A DNA stretch of 64,000 nt from Neorhizobium sp. NCHU2750 (GTDB lineage Bacteria > Pseudomonadota > Alphaproteobacteria > Rhizobiales > Rhizobiaceae): contig NZ_CP030830.1 of assembly GCF_003597675.1 (NCBI RefSeq), positions 124,001-188,000 of the forward strand, given 5' to 3'. The notes below the pieces were generated by a model. It ran no database searches. It saw only the letters and a list, made by a program, of their open reading frames with translations, and was not told where the DNA came from. Positions 17,050 to 25,087 of the stretch are shown piece after piece (the stretch's first letter is position 1; the number at the start of each line of letters is the position of its first letter). The position numbers were made by a program, and so were the translations under genes.

Positions 17050-18056
17050 TCGACTTGAGGATCAAGGGGCTGACCAATTTCCTGACGTCTTTGCTGATCT
17101 GGTTCTCGGCAAGTCCAGGACCGGCTGCGGCGCGCGATGCAGGAGCCGATCCTGTACGCATCGATGTCGGCGGATATTCCCTCAACAGCATTCTCGTCGA
17201 AGCAGGGCGCAGAAAGGATCTCCCGCCAATTGTCTTCATCCACGGCGCGAGCACGAGCCTTTATGATCCGATGCTGTCGTTTCGCGAAAAGCTGGACGGC
17301 AGGGCCAGGCTGCTTTTCGTCGATAGACCGGGTCACGGCCAATCGGATGCCGGCGGACCGGAGAATATTCTCCCCGACGGGCAGGCAGATGCGATTTCGG
17401 CGCTGATGGAAAAGCGCGGCATCGGCAGCGCAATCATTGTCGGGCATTCGTTCGGTGGCGCCATCGCTGCGGCATTGGCGATCCGGCATCCTGACAAGGT
17501 GCGCGGTCTCGTTTTTCTTTCCCCGGCCGTTTATCCGTGGTCCAGCGGTGTCGCGTGGTATTACGATGCCGCGAGTGCTCCGGTAGCCGGGGCGCTGTTC
17601 AGCGCAATCGTCGTTCCGCCCTTGGGGCTTCTGGCCATCAACCGCGCCACCCGCGCTGTCTTTTCCCCGAACCAGCCACCTGCCGGTTACGTCCAAAAGA
17701 CGAAGGCGCTGCAGGCTATTCGCCCCGACGCCTTTCGGCATAATGCGAAGGAAATCGCAGCTCTCAGCGATTGGGCCAAGGTCGCCAGCAGGCATTATCG
17801 ACAGATCAAGGCACCGACGATCATCATAACCGGCGACACTGACAAGATCGTCTCGCCAGACATCCATGCCCGGCACCTGGCGCGAGATATTCCAGGCTCC
17901 AGACTGATCATGGTGCATAATCTCGGACACAAATCGGACTATATTGCCAGCGATCTGGCGGTTGCCGCGATCGAGCGCATTGCAAGCCACAGTGTCGATC
18001 TTTCCGCCGCCGCTCGCAAAGTCGAGAGCAGGATCGCGGATGACCGAGGTGATTAG
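17046..18056 (+). CDS. Alpha/beta hydrolase, membrane-anchored or exported
   Basis: A 336-residue hydrolase starting at a GTG that overlaps the previous stop (GTGA). A hydrophobic segment near residues 8-30 ends in PAAARDAG, so it is exported or anchored. The fold motifs are FIHGAST (oxyanion), DRPGHGQSD, nucleophile elbow GHSFGGA (about 137-143), the acid in ITGDTDKIV (near 262), and His in NLGHKSDY (near 294). Operon context with cfa points to a lipid or ester substrate; none is proven. Confidence 0.85.
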   Translation: MIDLRIKGLTNFLTSLLIWFSASPGPAAARDAGADPVRIDVGGYSLNSILVEAGRRKDLPPIVFIHGASTSLYDPMLSFREKLDGRARLLFVDRPGHGQSDAGGPENILPDGQADAISALMEKRGIGSAIIVGHSFGGAIAAALAIRHPDKVRGLVFLSPAVYPWSSGVAWYYDAASAPVAGALFSAIVVPPLGLLAINRATRAVFSPNQPPAGYVQKTKALQAIRPDAFRHNAKEIAALSDWAKVASRHYRQIKAPTIIITGDTDKIVSPDIHARHLARDIPGSRLIMVHNLGHKSDYIASDLAVAAIERIASHSVDLSAAARKVESRIADDRGD

Positions 18057-18477
18057 AGCCCGGCGCCAGCGAACGATCACCGGGCTATCTATCGTTTATG
18101 CTATCGCCGGGATATTGCATCTCGCACTGCCGCGGCCCTTTCTCGCGATCACACCCGGATGGGTTCCCCATCCGGGACAAGTCATATTCGTGACGGGACT
18201 TTGCGAGATTGCGGGCGCTATCGGTCTCTGGACGCCGCGCCTCAACCGGCTCGCCGGGGTGGCGCTCGCTCTTTATGCATTCTGCGTTTTCCCGGCCAAT
18301 ATCAAGCACGCGCTGGACAGTTTGCAAACCGGCGATCCGTCGGTCTGGGAGGGGGCCTATCACCTGGTTCGTCTACCGCTCCAGCCCGTTATCATCTGGG
18401 CAGCTCTGTTCGCGGGAGGGGTGGTGAGGTGGCCCGTCAGATCAGGGCGTGCAGGTGACGATCGAGAGGCCCAATAG
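18040..18477 (+). CDS. DoxX-like membrane protein
   Basis: A 145-residue membrane protein with four helices and DoxX-like features: a first helix with IAGILHLALPRPF, then TGLCEIAGAIGLWTPRLNRLAGVALALY and a PANIKHAL segment. Its ATG lies 17 bases inside the hydrolase gene. It closes the cfa operon and converges on the RskA-like gene. Role unknown; DoxX proteins are often tied to redox or membrane stress. Confidence 0.78.
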   Translation: MTEVIRARRQRTITGLSIVYAIAGILHLALPRPFLAITPGWVPHPGQVIFVTGLCEIAGAIGLWTPRLNRLAGVALALYAFCVFPANIKHALDSLQTGDPSVWEGAYHLVRLPLQPVIIWAALFAGGVVRWPVRSGRAGDDREAQ

Positions 18478-18589
18478 CTTCTGCGCCGACGCCGTCCGGT
18501 TTGAACTTCTGCCAAGCGGTTCTCTCCATGACCCGCATGATCTCGAAGGCCGGCCGATCCGGGGCCGGCTTTCATCAGCTTCAAGCATT

Positions 18590-19315
18590 CTATCGCGCCA
18601 GCCTTGCAAATCCCTTGGCAAGGATCGGCCCGGTCGGACGTCCGGTTGGCGAGCCTCCGGCCTGTTCCATCGTTATCTCGTAAAGCTGCGCGTCCCGAGG
18701 TTCCGGCAGTGTCGATCCGCTCAGCTTGGCCGAATGGGCCTTCTCTAGGAGGCCGAGTGACATCGGCCCCATCTGACGCGAAGGCAGCGTCCAGACCTGC
18801 ATCGTCTTGTCTGCAGGCACATCGAAATCGGCGAGAAGCCTGATGCTGGCCGTGTCATTGCCGAAATCCTCGATCACCGCCTGAATGTCTCCGGATTCGT
18901 TCAGAAGCACCGCCACCACCAGTGGTTCCACTGATCGCGTGACGCTCCACACCAGCCCGACAGCGAGGACCAGCGATGCGGCAATCGCCGAAATCGCAGT
19001 CCTTCGCCAGCCGTAGCCAGCATTGTTGTTTGCGGCCATCGGGATTCTTGGTGAAACCGAAGCGATTGAAGGCGCCTCCGTCGCCTTCTGTTGCGGCAGG
19101 CGCGCCTCGATGTCTCGCCAGAGTGTTGGTGATACCGCAGCCGGATAGACACTGGTGTCGAGCGGCAGAAATCGTTCCCGTGCCTCCGCGACGGCGGTCG
19201 CCAGCGCGGCATTGCTGTCGATCTCATTTTCCACCTCGGCCACATCTGCTTCGTTGAGCAAGCCAAGCACATATTCGTCTGCGATATGGGAAAAATTTTC
19301 GGGATTGAGCGTCAT
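18590..19315 (-). CDS. RskA/ChrR-like anti-sigma factor
   Basis: A 241-residue single-pass membrane protein. An N-terminal sigma-binding segment (about 1-95; ADEYVLGLLNEADVAEVE) is followed by one transmembrane helix (about 108-128, ISAIAASLVLAVGLVWSV) and an RskA-type periplasmic domain (about 130-241; KTMQVWTLPSRQMGPMSLGLL, then ITMEQAGGSPTGRPTGPI). It should hold the sigma factor encoded just upstream at the membrane until a periplasmic signal. The sigma stop and this ATG are one base apart. Confidence 0.88.
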   Translation of the reverse strand: MTLNPENFSHIADEYVLGLLNEADVAEVENEIDSNAALATAVAEARERFLPLDTSVYPAAVSPTLWRDIEARLPQQKATEAPSIASVSPRIPMAANNNAGYGWRRTAISAIAASLVLAVGLVWSVTRSVEPLVVAVLLNESGDIQAVIEDFGNDTASIRLLADFDVPADKTMQVWTLPSRQMGPMSLGLLEKAHSAKLSGSTLPEPRDAQLYEITMEQAGGSPTGRPTGPILAKGFARLAR

Positions 19316-19316
19316 G

Positions 19317-19868
19317 TCATGTCATGCAATCCCGCAGTGTCAGGAGCCCGCGTCGGATCCATGACTTCACGGTGCCGAGTGGGAGTCTCAGCCGCCCGGC
19401 GATCTCGCCATGGGTGTAGCCGCCGACATAGGCCATCAATATGCCGCGCCGCCTGGTCTCTTCGAGACGCCCCAGGCATTCCTTCAGCCGGCTGTTGTGG
19501 TCGAGCCGGTGCCATGCTGCCATGATCTGTTCCAGTTGTTCGGCGTCCTGCAGGCTTTCCATTTGATCTTCGGTGATCAGGTCTTTCCGGCCTGTGTCTC
19601 TGAGCATGTTGAGCGCGCGGTTGCGCACGATTGCGTAGATCCAGCCACGCGCCGATCCGCGCTCCGGCCTGTATTGGTGCGCATGGGTCCAGATGCGGAT
19701 GAAAGCCTCCTGTACCACCTCTTCGGCCAGCTCCCGCCGCTTGACGATCCGCTGCGCGACCGCCACCAGTCTGCCGGCCTCCGCATCGAATATGTCATGC
19801 AGTCCGTTGCGCTCGCCCTTGGCGCAGGCGCCAAGCGCTGTCTCGAAATCCGTCGATTGGTCTGTCAC
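19317..19868 (-). CDS. ECF sigma factor, SigK type
   Basis: A 183-residue ECF sigma factor. Region 2 has RELAEEVVQEAFIRIWTHA and SARGWIYAIVRNRALNMLRD. Region 4 has ILMAYVGGYTHGEIAGRLRLPLGTVKSWIRRGL. The start is the GTG at 19868 or TTG at 19871; no ATG is in frame nearby. A perfect palindrome sits 26 bases upstream. It is paired with the RskA-like gene and is divergent from the DUF4394 gene, a frequent neighbour, so that gene is a probable target. Confidence 0.88.
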   Translation of the reverse strand: MTDQSTDFETALGACAKGERNGLHDIFDAEAGRLVAVAQRIVKRRELAEEVVQEAFIRIWTHAHQYRPERGSARGWIYAIVRNRALNMLRDTGRKDLITEDQMESLQDAEQLEQIMAAWHRLDHNSRLKECLGRLEETRRRGILMAYVGGYTHGEIAGRLRLPLGTVKSWIRRGLLTLRDCMT

Positions 19869-19893
19869 CAAGGCCAGGCCGTCCTCTCTCCCC

Positions 19894-19919
19894 GAATATT
19901 CGCACAGTTGCGAATATTC
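19894..19919. promoter_or_regulatory. Perfect 11-bp palindrome upstream of the SigK-type gene
   Basis: GAATATTCGCA and TGCGAATATTC pair perfectly around CAGT. Each arm also contains the self-complementary GAATATTC. It lies where transcription of the sigma gene should start, so an operator for an unknown regulator is more likely than a terminator. Confidence 0.55.
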
Positions 19920-20020
19920 ACTCTATGCTGTTTTAGCGGCGGACATGCGCTCGTCCAGTGTTTCAGGTTTCCCGCGGCCCTCGTGAGACTGCATATGGAA
20001 GACACGCCGGGCGCGGAAAT

Positions 20021-20057
20021 GGATGCAGGACTATAAATATTTTCAGGGACTGCATCC
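20021..20057. repeat. Inverted repeat in the DUF4394 leader
   Basis: GGATGCAG (20021-20028) and CTGCATCC (20050-20057) are perfect 8-bp arms around a 21-base AT-rich loop containing CTATAAATATTTT. It lies about 98 bases before the DUF4394 start and may be an operator or leader hairpin. Confidence 0.35.
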
Positions 20058-20154
20058 AAGGCGGCTTTGCCATGTGTCTGTATATCGAGAGCGCTGAAAA
20101 GGTCATGTGCCGCGCCGCTCTCGATCATGCTGGAAACATAACGGGAGAGACATC

Positions 20155-20943
20155 ATGAATATCGTTCGCATCGCACTTGTCGCATCCACCATGCTTACCG
20201 CCTCCGCTGCCGTTGCAACGGCCGCCCCGGTCCTCGGGTTGACCGGCGACAAGACCCTGGTCATGTTCGATACCGCAAAGCCTGCCGTGACCAAGACCAT
20301 GGACGTCACCGGTGTCGATAAGCTTGTCGGTATCGATTTTCGCCCCGGCAACAAGACCGTCATCGGCGTGACCCCCGATCACAGGATCGTCTCGATCAAT
20401 CTCGAAACCGGGGCTGCCACTGAAGTCGCAAAGATGGACAAGATGCTGACCATGACCGAAGCCCCGGTCGTGGTCGATTTCAACCCGATGGCAGATCGCC
20501 TGCGCTTCATGACCGGCACGACAAACCACCGTGTCCAGCCCGATACCGGTGCCGTCACGGTCGATGGTGTTCTGGCTTTTGAAGAGGGTGACATGCACAA
20601 GGGCGAAACCCCGAACATCGTCGCGGCTTCCTACACCAATTCGATTGGCAAGCCGGAAAAGACGGCGATGTACAATATCGATGCCTCCATCGGTGCGTTG
20701 ATCCAGCAGACCAAGCCGAATGACGGCACTCTGAAGGCTATCGGCAAGCTCGGCATCAAGCAAATGCCGGCGACATATGCCTTCGACATCTACGGAGAGG
20801 ACGGCGGCAAGAACACGGCCTATCTGGTCGCAAACAAGACGCTCTATACCGTCAATCTTGAGATCGGTGCGGCCACCGAAATCGGCCCGGTCACTGGCAT
20901 TAAAGATGAGGTGCGTGATATCGCCATCGTTCCGGTGATGTAG
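20155..20943 (+). CDS. DUF4394 exported protein
   Basis: A 262-residue exported protein with a signal peptide (about 1-23, ending AVATAA). The mature chain is beta-propeller-like with repeated blades: VGIDFRPGNKTVIGVTPDH, VDFNPMADRLRFMTGTTN, and near the end DEVRDIAIVPVM. VDFNPMADRLR is typical of DUF4394. Molecular role unknown. The ATG at 20155 is preceded by GGGAGAG; the longer frame start at 20107 would hide the signal peptide. It is divergent from the SigK/RskA-type pair. Confidence 0.83.
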   Translation: MNIVRIALVASTMLTASAAVATAAPVLGLTGDKTLVMFDTAKPAVTKTMDVTGVDKLVGIDFRPGNKTVIGVTPDHRIVSINLETGAATEVAKMDKMLTMTEAPVVVDFNPMADRLRFMTGTTNHRVQPDTGAVTVDGVLAFEEGDMHKGETPNIVAASYTNSIGKPEKTAMYNIDASIGALIQQTKPNDGTLKAIGKLGIKQMPATYAFDIYGEDGGKNTAYLVANKTLYTVNLEIGAATEIGPVTGIKDEVRDIAIVPVM

Positions 20944-20950
20944 GTTGCTT

Positions 20951-20990
20951 TGCGTGAGCCGGATTAAGTTACAGCCTTCCGGCTCACGCA
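20951..20990 (+). terminator. Terminator hairpin after the DUF4394 gene
   Basis: A perfect 12-bp stem (TGCGTGAGCCGG / CCGGCTCACGCA) around a 16-base loop begins 8 bases after the stop codon. No long T-run follows. Confidence 0.6.
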
Positions 20991-21059
20991 TTCTGAAAGA
21001 TATGGGTACTGAGTTCTGAGCTGCCACGGTGAGTGGATGCGCCAGTGCCGCTCGGGCGG

Positions 21060-21227
21060 CGTCTCGAACGGCATCAACCAGATCGCCGTGATCCCGAGAC
21101 CGACGAGGTAATCCAGCCACCGCTGAAGGTCCTAGAAATCACCCCCTCCGTCGCCATTGGAATCCATGAAGGTCTCGACCGAGAGGCAATAGACAACGGC
21201 GTTCTTGTACCAGAGATCATTGATCAC
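21060..21227 (-). pseudogene. treS: Relic of trehalose synthase (TreS) N-terminus with in-frame stop
   Basis: Read from a GTG at 21227 on the minus strand, the frame gives [20 protein letters not shown] and NGDGGGDF, then TAG (21134-21132), then DLQRWLDYLVGLGITAIWL and MPFETPP. This is the start of the GH13 domain of trehalose synthase/maltokinase proteins (WYKNAVVY and LGITAIWLMPF are hallmarks). After about 55 residues the similarity ends. The rest of a 500-1100 residue enzyme is missing. It is therefore a decayed fragment, not a gene. Confidence 0.8.
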
Positions 21228-21321
21228 AGTCCGGCTTCTCGTTTGCTGGCTTTGTCACTTTTGCCGGGCTTGTTGCGTGCGGCAAAACGTTGCCGATTTC
21301 GACGCTGCGGGCCTCCGACCT

Positions 21322-23619
21322 TCATTCCTTTCCCGCGTTGGATGCCGTAATCTCGGTTTCGACGAACAGGCACGAGCGGTCTGCGGTATTTGCCAGCGTG
21401 TCCGCTACCTCGCCGTAGGACAAAGTCTCGCTGGTGCGGCGGCTGACGCCGAGAACTATGAGATTATACCGACCCGAGCGCGCCTGCCGCAAAATGGCAA
21501 GTTCGGGAGAGGCGCCCTTCTGGACAATCTTCTCCGGCTTGAGATCGTAGTAATCCGCGATCGCGTCGATCTTGCGGAACACCTCGTCGCGGTAGTTGCC
21601 TTGGTCGCTGACGCGTGGCGCCGCCGAGGCCTGCTGCGGTTCCTCGATCAGGATGATGGCGCATTCCGCGCCCGCAGCCTTGGAGATGGCGATGCCGAAT
21701 TCTGCTGCGCGGATCGAACGTTCGGTGCCGCTGACGGGGATGAGTATCTTGAAGCCGTTGCTCTCCGTCGGGAGGTGATCGCGCGCGGACGCCAGGATGG
21801 ATGTGCCGGAGAAGGAGGACGTTATCTTCAGGAGGGCATCACTGAACGAACCGTTGCCGTTGGTGGATGGCTCGATGCCGGCAAGCAGCAGATCGTGGCC
21901 GGCATCCGACAATTCGCCGAGTGCAGCCTCGATCTCCCCGTCTTTGTCGAACCGCGTGACATGCGCCTCGGCGGGCTTCTCGTCGCCCTCGGCGGCAACG
22001 CCCCTGGCATGTCGCTTGACGAGGTCCTCGATGCTGTCGTCTTCGACGCCAGTCCTGTCTTCGATCAGCTCCTGTCCCTTGCCGGTTTCCATTCGCCCCA
22101 CGGTGTCGAGCACCGTGACCGGCATGCGCCGGCTTGAGGCGAGTAGACCTGCGACCCAGCCGGCAAGCCGGCTGCTGGCCGAACCATCCACCGCCAGCGC
22201 GATACGTTCGAAACGGGCAACGAAACTGTCTTCCTCGAAAGCTTCGCGCTCAAGCCGACCTTTTTCCTCTTCTCGAAGCGGAAGCCGTGCCAGTGCCCAT
22301 CGCAATGTCGGCGGCATCGCCATCGTCGTGATGATCGCCATCGCAACGATGACGGAGAAGAGCTGCTGGTTGAGCACGCCGACGGAAAGGCCGATCGTCG
22401 CAACGATCACTTCCGTGGACCCGCGGGCATTCATCCCGCATCCGAGCGCAAGTGCTTCCGGCGTGGTATAGCCGCCGAAGCGGGCGGCGGCAAAAGCGCC
22501 GCCGAATTTGCCGAGTGAGGCAATCAGCACCACACCCAGCGTGAGAAGCGCAATGGCGGGACTGGCGAGCACTGTCAGGTCGGTCTGCAGCCCGGTCAGG
22601 CCGAAGAAGACCGGCATGAATAATGCCGTCGTCAACGCCCGCAACTGCGTGTCGATCTGGCGTGTCAGAATGGGGGATTCACCGACAAGAATACCGGCAA
22701 TGAAGGCGCCGAGCACGGTGTGGACGCCGATCGCATCGGTAATCATCGCCATCGCGCCCATGATGGCGATGATGGCACTCAGGACAGGGAGTTCGCTGCG
22801 GAAGCGGTCATTCGTCCAACGGATGATCTCGAAGACGATGCGTCGGCCGATAGTGAAGCTGAATGCCATGAAGGCGAGAGTGCCGAGGACGCTCTTGGCC
22901 AGGGTGAAGAGGTCCACCGTGCCCGTCTTGGCGAGGCCGAAGGTCACTGCGATGATGACCCAGCCGACCGTGTCGTCGATGATCGCAGATGCGACAATCA
23001 GCTGGCCGACATTGCGCCGCATGAAATTCATTTCCCGCACGACCGAAGCGACGATCTTGACCGACGAGATCGACAGGGCAGTGCCGAGAAAGAGTGCTGT
23101 GACGAGGCGCTTGTCCGGCTCTGGAAGCAGACTGTCGGGAAGAAGCTCACCCAGTGCGAACCCGAGTGCGAAGGGCACGACGATACCTGTCAGGGAAACG
23201 CCGGAGGCAGACTTCCGCAATTTCCTGGCAAGGCCGAGATCGGTTTCCATTCCCGCCAGCAACAACAGAAACAGGATGCCGAGCTGACCGACCGCATCGG
23301 TCATGCTTTTCTGGGCCTCGCCAGAAGGGAATAGCATTTTCTGGAAATCAGGGAAGATCAGCCCGAGAACCGAGGGGCCGAGAAGGATGCCGCCGATGAT
23401 CTGGCCCATGATAGACGGCTGCCCCAGCCGCACCATCAACTCGCCGAACAGGCGCCCTGCAACGACCAGCAGCACGACCTGAAGGAGGAATAGGGCTTCA
23501 GAGGGCGCCGCAGCTTTCTCGCTGCCTGCGGCGAAGGCCAAGGAAGAGACCAGCAACGTGCCCACAAAAGCCGTCGCTGCAAATGAAATGCGAGAAAATC
23601 GGGGGGAATGATATGGCAA
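21322..23619 (-). CDS. CPA2-family cation:proton antiporter with Usp-like tail
   Basis: A 765-residue protein. A signal-like first segment (about 1-30) is followed by a 12-13 helix Na+(K+)/H+ exchanger domain (about 40-440) with LGQPSIMGQIIGGILLGPS, the DD pair in SAIIDDTVGWV, GVHTVLGAFIAGILVG and NARGSTEVIVATIGL. After residue 470 the soluble tail holds two universal-stress-protein-like parts; the second (about 620-760) contains FKILIPVSGTERSIRAAEF and LIVLGVSRR. It probably exports or balances monovalent cations and senses nucleotides through the tail. A perfect EcfG-type promoter lies 33 bases before its start. Confidence 0.88.
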   Translation of the reverse strand: MPYHSPRFSRISFAATAFVGTLLVSSLAFAAGSEKAAAPSEALFLLQVVLLVVAGRLFGELMVRLGQPSIMGQIIGGILLGPSVLGLIFPDFQKMLFPSGEAQKSMTDAVGQLGILFLLLLAGMETDLGLARKLRKSASGVSLTGIVVPFALGFALGELLPDSLLPEPDKRLVTALFLGTALSISSVKIVASVVREMNFMRRNVGQLIVASAIIDDTVGWVIIAVTFGLAKTGTVDLFTLAKSVLGTLAFMAFSFTIGRRIVFEIIRWTNDRFRSELPVLSAIIAIMGAMAMITDAIGVHTVLGAFIAGILVGESPILTRQIDTQLRALTTALFMPVFFGLTGLQTDLTVLASPAIALLTLGVVLIASLGKFGGAFAAARFGGYTTPEALALGCGMNARGSTEVIVATIGLSVGVLNQQLFSVIVAMAIITTMAMPPTLRWALARLPLREEEKGRLEREAFEEDSFVARFERIALAVDGSASSRLAGWVAGLLASSRRMPVTVLDTVGRMETGKGQELIEDRTGVEDDSIEDLVKRHARGVAAEGDEKPAEAHVTRFDKDGEIEAALGELSDAGHDLLLAGIEPSTNGNGSFSDALLKITSSFSGTSILASARDHLPTESNGFKILIPVSGTERSIRAAEFGIAISKAAGAECAIILIEEPQQASAAPRVSDQGNYRDEVFRKIDAIADYYDLKPEKIVQKGASPELAILRQARSGRYNLIVLGVSRRTSETLSYGEVADTLANTADRSCLFVETEITASNAGKE

Positions 23620-23651
23620 GTGCTTTTCACAAATCGGGTCAGGACCTTGTG

Positions 23652-23676
23652 AACGCGTAGTGATCGGCGAGGTTCC
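23652..23676 (-). promoter_or_regulatory. EcfG-type general stress promoter of the antiporter gene
   Basis: On the minus strand, GGAAC (23676-23672), 16 bases, then CGTT (23655-23652). This equals the known alphaproteobacterial EcfG consensus exactly and lies 33 bases before the antiporter start codon. Confidence 0.8.
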
Positions 23677-23729
23677 ATTGTCGCCGATCAGGACCAGCCG
23701 GCTGTCCGGCCGGCCGGGCGATCGGCGTA

Positions 23730-24161
23730 TCAGCCGAAGGTGACGTTGAGGCTGATCGGCACTGCCGACAGCGCCTTGGATACGGGGCAGCCTGCCTTTG
23801 CCTTTTCGGCGATTTCCTTGAATTTGGCTTCGTCCGCGCCGGGCACGGAGCCGCTGAGGCTCAATTCGATCCCGGTTATGGCAAAACCTCCATCGACTTT
23901 TTCCAACGAGACGACCGCCTTCGTGTCAAGACTGTCCGCAGTCAGCCCGGCCTCACCGAGCATCATCGACAGCGCCATCGTGAAGCACGCGGCATGGGCC
24001 GCGCCGATCAGTTCTTCCGGATTGGTGCCTGGCTTGCCCTCGAAACGGGTATTGAAGCCGTAGGGCTGAGCCTTCAAGGCGCCGCTTTCAGTCGAGATCT
24101 CGCCCTTGCCGTCCTTCAGCCCACCGACCCAATGCGCGGAACCGTTTTTCTGGATCTTCAT
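23730..24161 (-). CDS. osmC: OsmC/Ohr-family peroxiredoxin
   Basis: A 143-residue OsmC-type protein that reduces organic hydroperoxides. The two reactive cysteines are present: HAACFTMALSMML (about residue 59) and KAGCPVSKALS (about 124). Residues ELIGAAHAACF and the strand TRFEGKPGTNPEEL match the family. The ATG at 24161 follows GGAGG; a long in-frame extension upstream has no support. A GGAAC-type stress promoter lies about 40-65 bases upstream, so it is probably induced by general stress. Confidence 0.92.
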   Translation of the reverse strand: MKIQKNGSAHWVGGLKDGKGEISTESGALKAQPYGFNTRFEGKPGTNPEELIGAAHAACFTMALSMMLGEAGLTADSLDTKAVVSLEKVDGGFAITGIELSLSGSVPGADEAKFKEIAEKAKAGCPVSKALSAVPISLNVTFG

Positions 24162-24198
24162 CTCGTATCCTCCGTGATCTGTTTGCTGGTTGCGTTCT

Positions 24199-24226
24199 GG
24201 AACAGCGACGAAGACTGAAAGGTTCC
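24199..24226. promoter_or_regulatory. Back-to-back EcfG-type promoter elements
   Basis: Plus strand: GGAAC (24199-24203), 17 bases, GGTT (24221-24224). Minus strand: GGAAC (24226-24222), 17 bases, TGTT (24204-24201). The same 28 bases can thus serve osmC on one side and, at a distance, the paoABC genes on the other. The -10 elements are one base off the CGTT form. Confidence 0.5.
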
Positions 24227-24232
24227 GTGCCT

Positions 24233-24281
24233 GCCGCAGCGCAATGAGGCCGCCGCACGAGGAGGCCGCAGCGCAATGAGG
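24233..24281 (+). repeat. 17-bp direct repeat
   Basis: GCCGCAGCGCAATGAGG occurs at 24233-24249 and again at 24265-24281, 32 bases apart, in the osmC-paoA gap. It may be a slipped duplication or a regulator site. Confidence 0.55.
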
Positions 24282-24448
24282 ATGGCGTGGAACCCGGAGC
24301 GGGTCTCGCGGTTTAAGGTTGTGGGCGTTGCCAACGACTGACCGGACGAGGGTCCCTGCAGGCATCGGCGACGCTGTGTCTTTCGTCGCGGCGCTAGCCA
24401 CAATGTCCGCGCTTGAAAAATCCACACATTGAACCGGATGGAACCCTG

Positions 24449-25087
24449 ATGCTGGATCTCTCCCCACTCGAAATCTCCCGCCGCGATCTCCTTGTGTCTT
24501 CGGTAGCGACGGCAGCCGTCGTCAGCGTCCACGGCGATGCATCGGCGGCACAGACTGCAGGAAGCGATATGAATTACACATCGGACGTCTCCCTTACCGT
24601 CAACGGAAAGTCGCAAAGCCTGCACATCGACAACCGGACAACCCTCCTCGATGCACTGCGTGAACATCTGCATCTCACCGGCACGAAGAAGGGATGTGAC
24701 CATGGCCAGTGCGGTGCCTGCACGGTGATTGTCGACGGTCGCCGGATCAATTCTTGTCTGACGCTTGCCGTCATGCACGAGGGTGACGAGGTGACAACCA
24801 TCGAGGGCCTTGGCCAGCCCGGTAACCTGCATCCCATGCAGGCTGCCTTCGTCCGGCATGATGGCTTCCAGTGCGGTTATTGCACGCCCGGCCAGATCTG
24901 TTCCTCCATCGCAGTGCTGCAGGAGATCAAGGCAGGCATTCCCAGCCATGTGACCAAGAACCTTGCGGACAAGGTGCCGTTGACCGAACAGGAAATCCGC
25001 GAGCGCATGAGCGGCAATATCTGTCGGTGCGGCGCCTATTCCAACATTGTCGAGGCAATCGCCGAGATCGGGGGGATCAAGGCATGA
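24449..25087 (+). CDS. paoA: PaoA-type 2Fe-2S subunit of periplasmic aldehyde oxidoreductase
   Basis: A 212-residue iron-sulfur subunit. A twin-arginine signal (SRRDLLVSS, about residues 10-18) exports the folded complex. The plant-type 2Fe-2S cluster site is [12 protein letters not shown] and the second 2Fe-2S site is CGYCTPGQ with ICRCGAY near the C-terminus, as in the xanthine oxidase family. It passes electrons from the molybdenum subunit. ATG 24449 has GGATGGA upstream; TTG 24413 is an alternative. The stop overlaps the paoB start by ATGA. Confidence 0.9.
   Translation: MLDLSPLEISRRDLLVSSVATAAVVSVHGDASAAQTAGSDMNYTSDVSLTVNGKSQSLHIDNRTTLLDALREHLHLTGTKKGCDHGQCGACTVIVDGRRINSCLTLAVMHEGDEVTTIEGLGQPGNLHPMQAAFVRHDGFQCGYCTPGQICSSIAVLQEIKAGIPSHVTKNLADKVPLTEQEIRERMSGNICRCGAYSNIVEAIAEIGGIKA

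Noticed and set aside
16992..18080. 362-codon minus-strand frame
   Set aside because: It lies opposite the alpha/beta hydrolase gene, whose motifs are clear on the plus strand.
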